Assembly: GCF_000186865.1 (NCBI RefSeq)
Contig: NW_008705562.1
Coordinates: 2,061,141-2,125,140 of the forward strand
Direction of reading: 5' to 3'
Length of the DNA stretch: 64,000 bases
Origin: Aureococcus anophagefferens
Lineage: Eukaryota; Sar; Pelagophyceae; Pelagomonadales; Pelagomonadaceae
Part shown: positions 36,580 through 45,199 of the stretch, piece after piece
Layout: each line of letters opens with the position of its first letter
How positions within the stretch are numbered: the stretch's first letter is position 1
Translations under genes and position numbers: made by a program
Notes under the pieces: generated by a model
What the model was told of the DNA's origin: nothing
What the model saw: the letters and a program-made list of their open reading frames with translations, nothing else
Databases searched by the model: none

Positions 36580-36946
36580 ATGATGTGGCGGTTCGCGACG
36601 CTCTTGGCCTGCGCGGTCGCGTCGGCGCTCGCGGCGCCGCAGGGCCACATCCCGAACACGGCGTCGAAGCACGGCGAGCTGAGCATCTCCGACATGTTCC
36701 GCGCCGAGGTCGTCGACGGCGTCGGCTGCTGGTGGGAGGGCGACGGCTGGGACAACGTCGTCGAGTGCTGCGGCTGCGACAAATGCGACAAGTGCGTGCG
36801 CCCTTCGTCGCTCGAGCGGGCGGGCGCGTATCCCATCGACCCCCGCTCGGCCCCGCAGGCAGTGGCTCGTGAAGTGCTGCTCCTGGAACGGCCGCTGGGC
36901 GCACAAGTGCTGCCCCTGCAAGCGCGAGTACGCGAGCCCGCCCTAG
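36580..36946 (+). CDS. Small cysteine-rich secreted protein; one 67-nt intron
   Basis: Exons 36580-36795 and 36863-36946, joined in phase 0 across a GT-AG intron (GTGCGC ... CAGGCAG), give 99 residues. MMWRFATLLACAVASALA is a signal peptide. The mature peptide is short with 11 Cys: GVGCWWEGDGW, VECCGCDKCDKC, then WLVKCCSWNGRWAHKCCPCKREYASPP in exon 2. The Cys-rich pattern continues smoothly across the splice, which supports it. Reading straight through gives a 159-residue frame with no Cys after the junction. Disulphide-rich extracellular miniprotein or metal binder; no known family was recognised. Confidence 0.65.
36796..36862 (+). other. Inferred 67-nt intron in the Cys-rich gene
   Basis: GT-AG boundaries (gtgcgccctt ... 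cgcaggcag), phase 0. Splicing restores a second Cys-rich exon ending at TAG 36944-36946. An acceptor four bases earlier would give the wrong frame. Confidence 0.6.
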
Positions 36947-36991
36947 CTGGGCGCACACGTGCCGCCCCTGCGAAGCGCGCGAGCCCGTCCT
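36894..36991 (+). repeat. Tandem duplication of the terminal exon of the Cys-rich gene
   Basis: Copy 1 (36894-36944) codes for the WAHKCCPCKREYASPP end. Copy 2 (36946-36991) follows the stop and reads gctgggcgcacacgtgccgcccctgcgaag..., matching copy 1 with substitutions and small deletions. It is not in a usable frame. Confidence 0.75.
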
Positions 36992-37105
36992 CAAGGCGGT
37001 GCCCATCGCGCGCGTTCGAGGGGGCCCGTCGAGCCGCGAGTCGACCCGGGTCCCTCTAGCCGGCGCCGCGCGACTCAAAGGTCCCTCGGTGCCTCGGGTT
37101 ACGCC

Positions 37106-39151
37106 CTAGAGCCCGTGGCGCATGAGCGTGTCGTGGATGCGCGTCATCATGGGCGAGTAGCCGCAGACGTCCGGGAGGGGCATGGTGGGGAACCCCTTGT
37201 CGCGGAGCCACGCGTTGATGACGACGAAGCCCTTCTGGACCTCGCTGTGGAGCTGGTGCTGGGCCGCGTGGTCGACGTCGTAGCGGTTCCAGGCGCCCGT
37301 CTTCTGGGACTGGACGTTGTGCGTGACGACGACGTCGCGGCGCGCGAACGTCGCGCGACTCCCGTAGACCGTCGAGATCCAGTCGTCGGACCACCAGTTG
37401 CGGAAGGCCTTCGGGAAGAAGGCGTCGAAGATCTCGACGTGGGTCCGGTGGACGAAGGAGTGCGTGAGGATGCGCTCGTTCTGCGTGTCCAGCGGCCCCG
37501 CGACGCCCAGGTTCGGCGCGAGCTCCGACGCCTCGAGCGCCCTGACGTAGGTCTCGAGCCAGTCCTTGGACACCAGGATCGTGTCGTCGTTGAGCTGGTA
37601 GACGTAGTCCGCGCCGTCGTCGAAGACGGCCCGCTTCGCCATCTGGCTCACGGCCTGCGACGGCGCGCCGGACGTGTCGTCGAAGTGGACGAGCGTGAGC
37701 GAGAGCGCGGGGTCCTGGCCCCTCTTCGGGCCGTGGTCGAGCACGTGCTTGATGGTCCAGTTGCCGTAGCCGAGCCAGCGCAGCGCCTTGGTCGCGTGGC
37801 CCCGGAACGCGGACCGCATGTCCTGCCACGCGTCGCCCGTGTCGTAGAGCGCGTCGCCGCGGTCGAAGCCGAGGTAGAAGACGAACTGGTGCTTGTTCTT
37901 CCGCCAGTCGACGGACTCGACGAAGGACGCGAAGAGGTTGAACCAGAGCGGGCTCTGGTCCACGCTGCTCATGTCCGTGCCGCGGCTCGTCATCGGCACG
38001 ACGACGGCGACCTTGAGCTTCGACGCCTCGAAGGCCGACGTCGCGCCGTCGCGGCGCCGCGGGTCCGCGCTCTCGCCGGGCCGGAGGCCGCTCGCGCGGC
38101 CCGTCTTCGCGAGGTCCGCGAGCTGGGCGTCGCGCCGCGCGGCGTCCGCGGCCGCGCGCGTCGCCGCGACGTGCCGCGACGCCGCGAGGAGCCGCCGCGC
38201 GGTCCGGAGCGCGCCCGCGTCGACCTTGGACGCGTTGAAGTAGTAGTCCGCGTTCAGCTCGTCGACGGTCTCGCCGGCCCAGCCGCGCACGCCCACGCTG
38301 ACGTCGCCGCCGGCGCACTGGACGTAGCCCCGCATGAGCTCGCTGTAGAGCATGACCATGGACGGGCCCCACGTCAGCGACGGCCGCGCGTCGGCCCCGG
38401 CGTCCCAGCCGCCGTAGACGTCGTCGACCGGGAACTCGTCGCGGTACGCGTCGAAGGCGTTTTCTTCCCTGGGCGCCTCGACGGCGGGCGCCGGCTCCGG
38501 CGCCGCGGGCTTGGCCATGGGCTTGAGCTGGAACCGCTCCGCCAATCCCGCGAGCGGACTCGCGAACTCGACGATCCACGGCGCGTTCCACTCCGCGCCG
38601 GCGGGCGGCGCCTTGACGCGCGCGAACTTGCCGTTGCTCAACGCGCGGAGCCCCACGGAGCCCTCGTCGCCGTCGAGGTGCACGACCTCGAAGATGGCCT
38701 GCGGGCCCACGTCCGGCGCCGCGTCGACGTCCAAGCCCGAGAACGCGTGGCACCGGTCCGACATGTCGCGGAACTCGTCGGGCCCGACGTGGACGACGCG
38801 CCCGGGCCGCGCGGCGCAGTCCAGCGTCACGAAGGCGGCGACGTCGCTCGTCGCCGCCGCGAGGCCGTCGGCGACGTGCTCCGCCGCCGTGCCGTCGTCC
38901 GCGCCGCGCGCGTCCAGCGCGCCGTGGAGCGCCTCGGCCCACCGCCGCTGCACGTGCAGCCGCGACTCGAGGTCCTCGAGGCGCCACCCGAAGCGCCACT
39001 CCTCCGGCGACGACCGCACGGCCTCGATGTAGCGGTCGTCCCACAGCGCCTGCTGCCGCAGGTCCCAGGCGCGCCGCAGCTCGCCGTAGAATAGATAGGC
39101 GACGATCACGAGCAGCGTGTAGAGGACGCGGTTCAGCCAGGCGTCGTCCAT
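37106..39151 (-). CDS. Type II membrane glycosyltransferase-like protein with a fascin-like domain
   Basis: 681 residues from ATG 39151. MDDAWLNRVLYTLLVIVAYLFYG is an uncleaved signal anchor, placing the bulk in the Golgi/ER lumen. Residues about 110-170 (VSVGLRALSNGKFARVKAPP-like; GSVGLRALSNGKFARV is seen) resemble a fascin/beta-trefoil unit. The C-terminal 350 residues look like a GT-A glycosyltransferase: LKVAVVVPMTSRG, FVFYLGFDRGDALYD, DYVYQLNDDTILVSKDWLETYV with a DxD-like DD, then GVAGPLDTQNERILTHSFVHRTH and FFPKAFRNWWSDDWISTVYG. Substrate unknown; surface glycan synthesis is likely. The frame continues upstream past the ATG but without a plausible start. Confidence 0.75.
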   Translation of the reverse strand: MDDAWLNRVLYTLLVIVAYLFYGELRRAWDLRQQALWDDRYIEAVRSSPEEWRFGWRLEDLESRLHVQRRWAEALHGALDARGADDGTAAEHVADGLAAATSDVAAFVTLDCAARPGRVVHVGPDEFRDMSDRCHAFSGLDVDAAPDVGPQAIFEVVHLDGDEGSVGLRALSNGKFARVKAPPAGAEWNAPWIVEFASPLAGLAERFQLKPMAKPAAPEPAPAVEAPREENAFDAYRDEFPVDDVYGGWDAGADARPSLTWGPSMVMLYSELMRGYVQCAGGDVSVGVRGWAGETVDELNADYYFNASKVDAGALRTARRLLAASRHVAATRAAADAARRDAQLADLAKTGRASGLRPGESADPRRRDGATSAFEASKLKVAVVVPMTSRGTDMSSVDQSPLWFNLFASFVESVDWRKNKHQFVFYLGFDRGDALYDTGDAWQDMRSAFRGHATKALRWLGYGNWTIKHVLDHGPKRGQDPALSLTLVHFDDTSGAPSQAVSQMAKRAVFDDGADYVYQLNDDTILVSKDWLETYVRALEASELAPNLGVAGPLDTQNERILTHSFVHRTHVEIFDAFFPKAFRNWWSDDWISTVYGSRATFARRDVVVTHNVQSQKTGAWNRYDVDHAAQHQLHSEVQKGFVVINAWLRDKGFPTMPLPDVCGYSPMMTRIHDTLMRHGL

Positions 39152-39367
39152 CCTTCGACCGACTTGCGGTAGTGCGTCAGGAGCACGTGGCAGTCCTCGC
39201 CCTTGCAGAGCGTCTCCTGGATGACCTGGATCGGGCGCCGGGCGCCGTTCGGCGCGCGTCGCAGAGGAGAGCCGCAGCAGCTCGCCGCAGAGGTCCCGAG
39301 TGAGTTCTAGAGTGGGCAAACATCGGCTTCTGTTGACATCGTAGCAGCCCGCATGGACGCCTGAACC
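39152..39367. promoter_or_regulatory. Divergent promoter region between two glycosyltransferase genes
   Basis: 216 bp separating the GT-A-like gene (-) from the GT90-like gene (+). The right part is AT-richer (gtgggcaaacatcggcttctgttgacatcgtagc). A shared bidirectional promoter is possible but not shown. Confidence 0.35.
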
Positions 39368-40582
39368 ATGTCGCGGCGCCTGGCGCTGCTGGCCTGCGTC
39401 GCCGCCGCCGGTGCGGCGCCGGACAACGCCGACGTCGCGGCCTACGTGCGCGGCCTCGGCGCCGTCGTCCCGCATTGCAGCCCCGTGTCCCAGGGCACGT
39501 GCATCTACGTCGACGGCGCCGGCGGCATCGTCCACGCGCGCGACATGTACCGGACCAAGGTCGCGGGCAAGGGCAAGCAGATGCTCATGGACATGATGCT
39601 GCGCGGCGCCGTCGAGGCGCTGGCCGCGGGCGGCGCGGCGCTGCCCGGGCGGTGGACGTCGTTCAACATGGTCTACACAGCCGCGGGGCCGACGAAGCGG
39701 CGGCCCTTCCCGACGCTCGCCATCGGCAAGCGCGAGCCGCACCGGCCGGGCCTGCTCATCCCGAACCCCTTCTTCGTGTCGCCGGCCTGGTGGGCGGACC
39801 ACGCGGCGCGGACGCTCCGGCGCGCGGCGTCGCGGCCCTTCCGAGAGCGGGACAGCCGCGCGCTCTTCCGCGGGTCCTGCGGGCCCGGCGCCGCCGCGCG
39901 CCTCGAGCTGCTGCGCGTCGCGGCGGCCCTCGGGGACCGGCTCGACGTCGGCTTCACGGGCGTCGACGGCTTCCCGTCGCTCGGCGCGTGCGTCGCGGCG
40001 CTCGAGGCGAAGACGGGCCTCGCGGCGCCGCGCGGCGCGAACGTCTCCGCGGCGCACGTCGCCCAGGCCAACTACAGCGCCTACAAGTACCTCATCCACA
40101 TGCCCGGCTCGGCGACGGGCTCCTACTCGCGGAACCTCCAGTACCTCTGGACGCACGGGTCCGTCGTCCTCGTCTGGAACCACACCGCGACGGAGTGGTA
40201 CTACGGCGCGCTCGTCGACGGCGTCCACTACGTGTCCGTCGACGCGGCGACGCTGGGCGACAAACTCGCGGACCTCGAGCGCGACCCGGCGCTCCGGGCG
40301 CGGCTCGTGCGCGGCGCGCGGCGCTTCTTCGACGACCACCTCGCGGCGCCCGTACTCGTCGACCGCTGGCGCGCGGTGCTCGACGCGCTCGGCGCGGCCC
40401 AGGACCGGGGCGACCCGGCCATCCCCGAGTCGGCCTGCACCTGCGACGCGCGCCTCGCCGCGACCTACGCGGCCTGCGACCAGTGCGACGTCACGCGCCT
40501 TGGCCCCGCGGACGTCGCGCACCACGTCGGCATCGCGAAGCGCGCGCGGCCGCCCCGCGTCGCGCCCCTGGGGGGGGCTTAA
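39368..40582 (+). CDS. CAP10-like glycosyltransferase (GT90 family)
   Basis: 404 residues. MSRRLALLACVAAAGAAP is a signal peptide. The GT90/CAP10 hallmark is near the C-terminus: YSAYKYLIHMPGSATGSYSRN followed by LQYLWTHGSVVLVW and TEWYYGALVDGVHYV. Upstream, LIPNPFFVSPAWW and SRALFRGSCGPGAAARLELL also fit the family, including the FRGS motif. GT90 enzymes include protein O-glucosyl/xylosyltransferases (POGLUT) and fungal capsule xylosyltransferases, acting in the ER or Golgi on secreted proteins or polysaccharides. The C-terminus has a Cys-x-Cys and CDQC motif. No ER-retention tetrapeptide is present. Confidence 0.85.
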   Translation: MSRRLALLACVAAAGAAPDNADVAAYVRGLGAVVPHCSPVSQGTCIYVDGAGGIVHARDMYRTKVAGKGKQMLMDMMLRGAVEALAAGGAALPGRWTSFNMVYTAAGPTKRRPFPTLAIGKREPHRPGLLIPNPFFVSPAWWADHAARTLRRAASRPFRERDSRALFRGSCGPGAAARLELLRVAAALGDRLDVGFTGVDGFPSLGACVAALEAKTGLAAPRGANVSAAHVAQANYSAYKYLIHMPGSATGSYSRNLQYLWTHGSVVLVWNHTATEWYYGALVDGVHYVSVDAATLGDKLADLERDPALRARLVRGARRFFDDHLAAPVLVDRWRAVLDALGAAQDRGDPAIPESACTCDARLAATYAACDQCDVTRLGPADVAHHVGIAKRARPPRVAPLGGA

Positions 40583-40594
40583 GAAGGCAGCGGC

Positions 40595-41937
40595 CTAGGT
40601 GGCGAGCTCGAGGTCCGGCGTCGGTGCGATCTCGAGGTCCCGCGAGAAGGACACGGATCGGCGCCCGCGCGGCCGCGGCGGCGGGTCCGCGTCGACGGCC
40701 AGGCCCACGTCGCGTGCGAAAAAGCGCGTCGCGACGGACGGCGTCGGCGGCGGCTTCTGCGGGCCGAGGGCCGCGAGCTGCCGGACGACGTCCGCGCTCG
40801 CGCGCGCGCGGACGCAGTGGCGGAGGAGCTCGTCGACGGCGGCCTCGAGCTCCGCGTGGTCCGCGGACCCGTCCGTGTCGCGCGCCGCGAGGAGCGCCGC
40901 GGCGTCGCCCAGGGCCCGCTGGGCGTCGAGGACGAGGTCCGCGCGGCCGCCGGGCGCCGCCGGCGGCCGCGCGGGCGACCGCGGCCGCGCGCGGCGCGGC
41001 TCGGGCAGCGGCGGCGGCGGCGCGCGCGGGCTCGAGCACTTCCAGGCCTTCTGGGACCCGTCGGTCTTGTTCGCGCCGTGCGTCGCCTCGTCGCGCTGGT
41101 TCGCGAGCGTCGCCTCCCCCCTGAAGATGGCGTCGACGAAGCCGCCGCCGCCGGGCGCGCGCTTCCGCGGCGACGGCACCGCGAGGTCGTCGACGCGGCG
41201 CCGCCGCGGCGACCGCGGCGGCGACGCCGCCGGCGAAGCCGCGGGCCCGTCGACGAAGAGCTCCATCTCCGGGACGCTCAGGCGGTCGTCGCCGCCCGTG
41301 TCGAGTTCGCGAAACAGGAGCGCGATGTCCGCGTCGGAGCACGACCGCGGCGGGAGGTTGAGCCGGCCCCTCACGAGGGCCTCGAGCTCGCGCGGGTCCC
41401 AGGACCCGTCGTGGTCGAGGTCGGCCTGCTCGAAGAAGGCCGCCGTCGACAGGCCCTCGCGCTTGATCGCGGCCCGGAGCCGCTTCCGGATGACGCCGAG
41501 CCGCTCGGCCCGGCGGAGCGCGGCCTGCTCCGCCGCGAGCCGGTTCGCCGGGTCGAGGCAGTGGACGAGCTCGACGTCGTCGTCGGCGACGGGCGGCGCC
41601 GCCGCGTCCGTCTTGGTCGTCGCCTTCCTGCGCCGGCCGCGGAGGTAGCGCGCGAACTCCTCGCGGTCGATGGACCCGTCGCCCGTGCGGTCGATGGCCT
41701 TGAAGGACTGGCGCACGGCGTCGTCGGTCACGGACGCCGCCGTCAGCTGCAGCGCCTTGCGCAGCGTGTTGTAGAACTCCTTGTAGGACAGCGACCCGGA
41801 GCCGTCCTCGTCGGCGCGCCGCAGCAGCGCGCCGACCGTGGGCACCTTCGCCTCGACGGCGGCGACGAGCAGCCGCTGCCGCACGTGCTCGGCGATGGCG
41901 TCGGGGCTCCGCTTCGACAGCACCTTCTGCTTGTTGG
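40595..41937 (-). CDS. EF-hand protein, 5' end lost in a sequence gap
   Basis: At least 447 residues, open at its N-terminus into the run of N. Four EF-hand loops are visible: DEDGSGSLSYKE, DRTGDGSIDREE, DLDHDGSWDPRE and DTGGDDRLSVPE, in two pairs separated by a basic linker (RGRRRKATTKTD). A weak fifth may lie in ARDTDGSADHAELE. The C-terminal half is disordered, Pro/Arg/Ser-rich (SPRRRRVDDLAVPSPRKR, APPPPLPEPRRARPRSP) and could be phosphorylated. This looks like a calcium sensor with a long regulatory tail; no enzymatic domain is seen. Convergent with the GT90-like gene, with only 12 bp between stops. Confidence 0.75.
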
Positions 41938-41987
41938 NNNNNNNNNNNNNNNNNNNNNNNNNNNNNNNNNNNNNNNNNNNNNNNNNN
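41938..41987. other. Assembly gap (50 N)
   Basis: Fifty Ns; a round number suggests a placeholder of unknown or estimated size. It removes the start of the EF-hand gene and perhaps the promoter shared with the gene at 42122. Confidence 0.99.
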
Positions 41988-42121
41988 CGATTAGGGGCTG
42001 CCCGACTGATTAGGGGTGGGACATGCTCATCGATCGGGCTGCCTTGAGCACGGTCAGGCCCGAGCCATAATATAACCCCTTCTTCAATTTGCCGTTCAAT
42101 GAAGCGCGATGAAGTGACACA

Positions 42122-43849
42122 ATGGGCAGCCTGATTGTGTTGCTGCTGGCGCTCGCCGGTGCCGACGCCTCGCAGCAGTGGCGCGTGAGCGGCGGCGACG
42201 GTCCGCAGGAGACGGTGCGCGTCGACGGCCTCGAGGCGGCGCTCGCGGCGGCGGCGGCGGCGCGCGCCGAGACCATCGTCGCCGTCGCGCCGTCGGCGTC
42301 GGGCGACGCCTACGCGGCGTCGGGCGCGGCGGCGGCCGTCGACCGCTTCCTGACGACGCGCCTCGAGTACGCGCTCGCGCGCGAGCCCTTCGACGGGGGC
42401 GGCGCCGTCGAGCTCCGCTACGAGGCGTCCGCGGCGGAGCTCGCGGCCGCGTGGCGGCGGCACCAGTTCGGCCCCGGGTCCTGCGACGCCGTCGTGACGA
42501 CGGGCCAGCTCGCGTCCCTCGGCGCGACCGTGGGCAAGTACGGCCACGTGGGCCTCGACGCGCTGCGCCGGGGCTACACGATCCAGCACCCGCTCACGAT
42601 CGACAAGTGGTACATGGCGCAGGGCTCCGACGGCTTCTGCGGCGACGAGCGGGGGCGCTTCGAGTGCCTCTTCCTCCCCTGGAACCGCTGCCCGACGCGC
42701 GCGACCGTCGAGCGCCTCGACGGCGAGGCCGCGCGGCGCGGCGACGCGAAGCGGCCGACGGCGACGATGCTCGGGCCGTCGAACGCGTACAGCGGCCGCT
42801 TCGCCGTCTTCGGGTCCGCGGCGGCGAGCCTCTGCGACAAGTCGACGCCCCTCTTCGCCCGGTGCCCGCCCCACTCGAGCCTCTGCGGCGACCCGCCCGC
42901 GCCCGCGCCGCGGTGCGCCAACGTGACGCGCGCGTTCGACCTCCGCGAGGCCGAGCCCGACGAGCGGTGGGACAGCGAGCGGCGGCTGACGCTCCTCCAC
43001 CGCGCCCTCTGGGACCGGCCCGCCTGGCGCCTGCGCAACGCGACGGCCGCCGAGGAGCGGGCCTTCTACGACCGCGCGCCGTCGTTCCGCGCGGCCGCGG
43101 CCGCCGGCCGGTGCGCGTTCGTGCACATCCGCCACGGCGACAAGCTCTACGACCGCTGGCTCAGGATCCACAAGACGCGGTCCTTCGCCGTCGACCTGCC
43201 CCAGTACGTCTCCGAGGCGCTGCCGCTCCTCGGGCTCCTGGGCTCCGAGAGGCCGCACGAGGTGCTGCTCATGAGCGACGACGGCGACATGGTCGCCGAC
43301 GCGGCCGCCGTCGCCGGCGTCGCGCGCATCCACGCCGCCCCCGCGAGCCTCGGCGCCGTGTCGAGCCACTGCCGCAAGAGCGACCAGCGGTCCCTGCTCC
43401 GGCCCGCGCCGCGGCCGGGCCTCCGCTGCTCGGAGAAGCTCGGCGCGAACAGCGGCGACTGGAAGCGGGGCGTCGGGGAGCTCGCGCGCATCCTCGCGTC
43501 CCTGCGCCTCGCGGCGAAGTGCGACGCCGTCGTCCACAACTACGAGAGCAGCTTCGTCCACGTCCTCTGGCGCGACGCGTGCAGCCGCCGCGGGCCCCGG
43601 GGCTGCCAGCTCTCCTTCTCCTTCGGCAGCCAGGAGGCCTCGACGGCGGCGGCGACGAACGCCAAGCTCGGCCGCACCTGCGCCCAGCCGGCGACGCCCG
43701 AGGCCGTGCGCAAGGAGTACGGCACGGGCCGCCGGACCTGCGACCCGCCGTCGCCGCCCGTGCCCGGCCCGACGTTCTGGAGCGACGCGGCCGAGGCGTT
43801 CTTCCGACCCCTCGAGGCGCGGGCGCGGGAGCAGGAGGCCGGGGGGTAA
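42122..43849 (+). CDS. Fucosyltransferase-like secretory glycosyltransferase (GT23-like)
   Basis: 575 residues. MGSLIVLLLALAGADASQQW is a signal peptide. The best landmark is RCAFVHIRHGDKLYDRWLRIHK followed by FAVDLPQYVSEALPLL, which resembles the GDP-fucose-binding H-x-R-x-x-D-K-x motif of GT23 alpha-1,6-fucosyltransferases. Later VLLMSDDGDMVADAAA and KCDAVVHNYESSFVHVLW match the C-terminal part of that fold. Many Cys in the first 300 residues fit a lumenal protein. The likely action is transfer of fucose to N-glycans or other acceptors in the Golgi. Identification rests on short motifs, so a related O-fucosyltransferase is possible. Start chosen at the first ATG, 42122. Confidence 0.72.
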   Translation: MGSLIVLLLALAGADASQQWRVSGGDGPQETVRVDGLEAALAAAAAARAETIVAVAPSASGDAYAASGAAAAVDRFLTTRLEYALAREPFDGGGAVELRYEASAAELAAAWRRHQFGPGSCDAVVTTGQLASLGATVGKYGHVGLDALRRGYTIQHPLTIDKWYMAQGSDGFCGDERGRFECLFLPWNRCPTRATVERLDGEAARRGDAKRPTATMLGPSNAYSGRFAVFGSAAASLCDKSTPLFARCPPHSSLCGDPPAPAPRCANVTRAFDLREAEPDERWDSERRLTLLHRALWDRPAWRLRNATAAEERAFYDRAPSFRAAAAAGRCAFVHIRHGDKLYDRWLRIHKTRSFAVDLPQYVSEALPLLGLLGSERPHEVLLMSDDGDMVADAAAVAGVARIHAAPASLGAVSSHCRKSDQRSLLRPAPRPGLRCSEKLGANSGDWKRGVGELARILASLRLAAKCDAVVHNYESSFVHVLWRDACSRRGPRGCQLSFSFGSQEASTAAATNAKLGRTCAQPATPEAVRKEYGTGRRTCDPPSPPVPGPTFWSDAAEAFFRPLEARAREQEAGG

Positions 43850-44056
43850 CTCGGTTGGTGTTCTCCTGCGAGGCCTCCAGCGCCGGACTGGGCCGCCGGC
43901 AGGCGTGGCGACGGACCGCGCGCTCGGACATTTGGCGGCGAAGGTCTGACCCGAGCGCTTGACCCACTCCGGCAGCCGGTTTCAAAAAGGAGACGCCGCG
44001 GCGCGACGCGGGGAACCCTTCCAACGGCGCCGCCCCTTCACGGGTAGTTGAAACAC

Positions 44057-45148
44057 ATGGAGACGCACGGCGCGACCGCCGCACACATCACCGGCGGCGG
44101 CGCCGCCGCCCTCGACGGGCTCTACTTTCTGCTCCAGGCCGCGGAGACCGCCGCGCCGTCGACCGCCGCGCCGGAGCCCACTTTCGCGAAGAAGTCCGCC
44201 GTCGATGGCTCTGCGTCGGCGCGGAGCGGCGCCGCGCCTTCAACGCGCTTCGTACCGCGGACGGGTACGACGGAGGCGTTCGAAAAGTGGGTTTTGGAGC
44301 ACGCGGACCACCCGTACCCTACGAACGAGCTGCTCCATACCTTCGCGGACACCTGGGGCGCGCCATTCGTCTACGTCTCGGAATGGTTCAGAAACATGCG
44401 CAAGCGCAAGTACCTGCCGCTCGCGCGCGGCAAGCGCGGCCCCCACGGCGCCTTCGAGACCGCGCTCGTGGGCCTGATTCCGGCGGCGGCCCGGGAACGG
44501 GCCGGTGAAGAATACAAAGGGCGGCGACGGGCGGTGCCGCAGCTCCCGGTTTCACACCAGGCCGCCGCCGCGCCGGCCCGCGAGGCGCCCGCGCGGGCCG
44601 CGGACGTGGCCGTCCCCCGGCGCCCCGCGCCCCTTGTAGTGCACGCCCTTCTGGCGCGTGGGCCGGTCGACGAGCCCGCCGTCGCCGTCGAGCCCGTCGC
44701 CGCGGAGCCCGCCATTCAAGCTTCCGTGGAGCCCTTCCCGAAGCCCGCGGGCGTGCCGCCGCTCGTCGCGATCGCCGGCCCGCCGCCGGCGCCGGACTCC
44801 CGGACGCGCGGCGTCCTCGACCGGCTGGCGGCTCTGGCGCCGGCGCCGGCGCCGGCGCCGTTCAAGATCAAGGTCCCCTTCAAGCGACCGGCCCCCGGCG
44901 CGGCGCCCGCGGACGACGCCGAGCCCGCGGCCGCGGCCGCGGAGGCGCCGACGGTCGCGGACGAGACGGCGGTCGCGGCCCGCTCCGCGCGGCCCAAGAA
45001 GGACCCCGGCCTCGCAGCGAGCAAGGCCCTCAAGGTCGACAATCGGCGTGCGACCCAGGTCTATTCCGAGGACGACCTCTGGGCGCCGCGGAAACGCCGC
45101 GCCGTCGCCGCCTCCGCCGACGAAGCCTCCCGGCCCGCCGACATTTGA
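44057..45148 (+). CDS. TALE-type homeodomain transcription factor
   Basis: 363 residues from ATG 44057 (METHGATAAHITGG). Residues about 70-122 form a KN/TALE homeodomain: FEKWVLEHADHPYPTNELL has the PYP three-residue loop extension between helices 1 and 2. VSEWFRNMRKRKYLPLARGKR is helix 3, with the invariant W, F, N and R that contact DNA. The rest is Ala/Pro/Val-rich and probably disordered, with one KR cluster near the end (WAPRKRRAVA) that could be a nuclear signal. TALE proteins often act as heterodimers and in other algae control life-cycle switches, so a developmental or sexual-cycle role is possible but only inferred. Confidence 0.85.
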   Translation: METHGATAAHITGGGAAALDGLYFLLQAAETAAPSTAAPEPTFAKKSAVDGSASARSGAAPSTRFVPRTGTTEAFEKWVLEHADHPYPTNELLHTFADTWGAPFVYVSEWFRNMRKRKYLPLARGKRGPHGAFETALVGLIPAAARERAGEEYKGRRRAVPQLPVSHQAAAAPAREAPARAADVAVPRRPAPLVVHALLARGPVDEPAVAVEPVAAEPAIQASVEPFPKPAGVPPLVAIAGPPPAPDSRTRGVLDRLAALAPAPAPAPFKIKVPFKRPAPGAAPADDAEPAAAAAEAPTVADETAVAARSARPKKDPGLAASKALKVDNRRATQVYSEDDLWAPRKRRAVAASADEASRPADI

Positions 45149-45199
45149 GGCGGAGCCGCCCGACTCATAATACACACTCGCAAGACAAAGCCACTCTCC

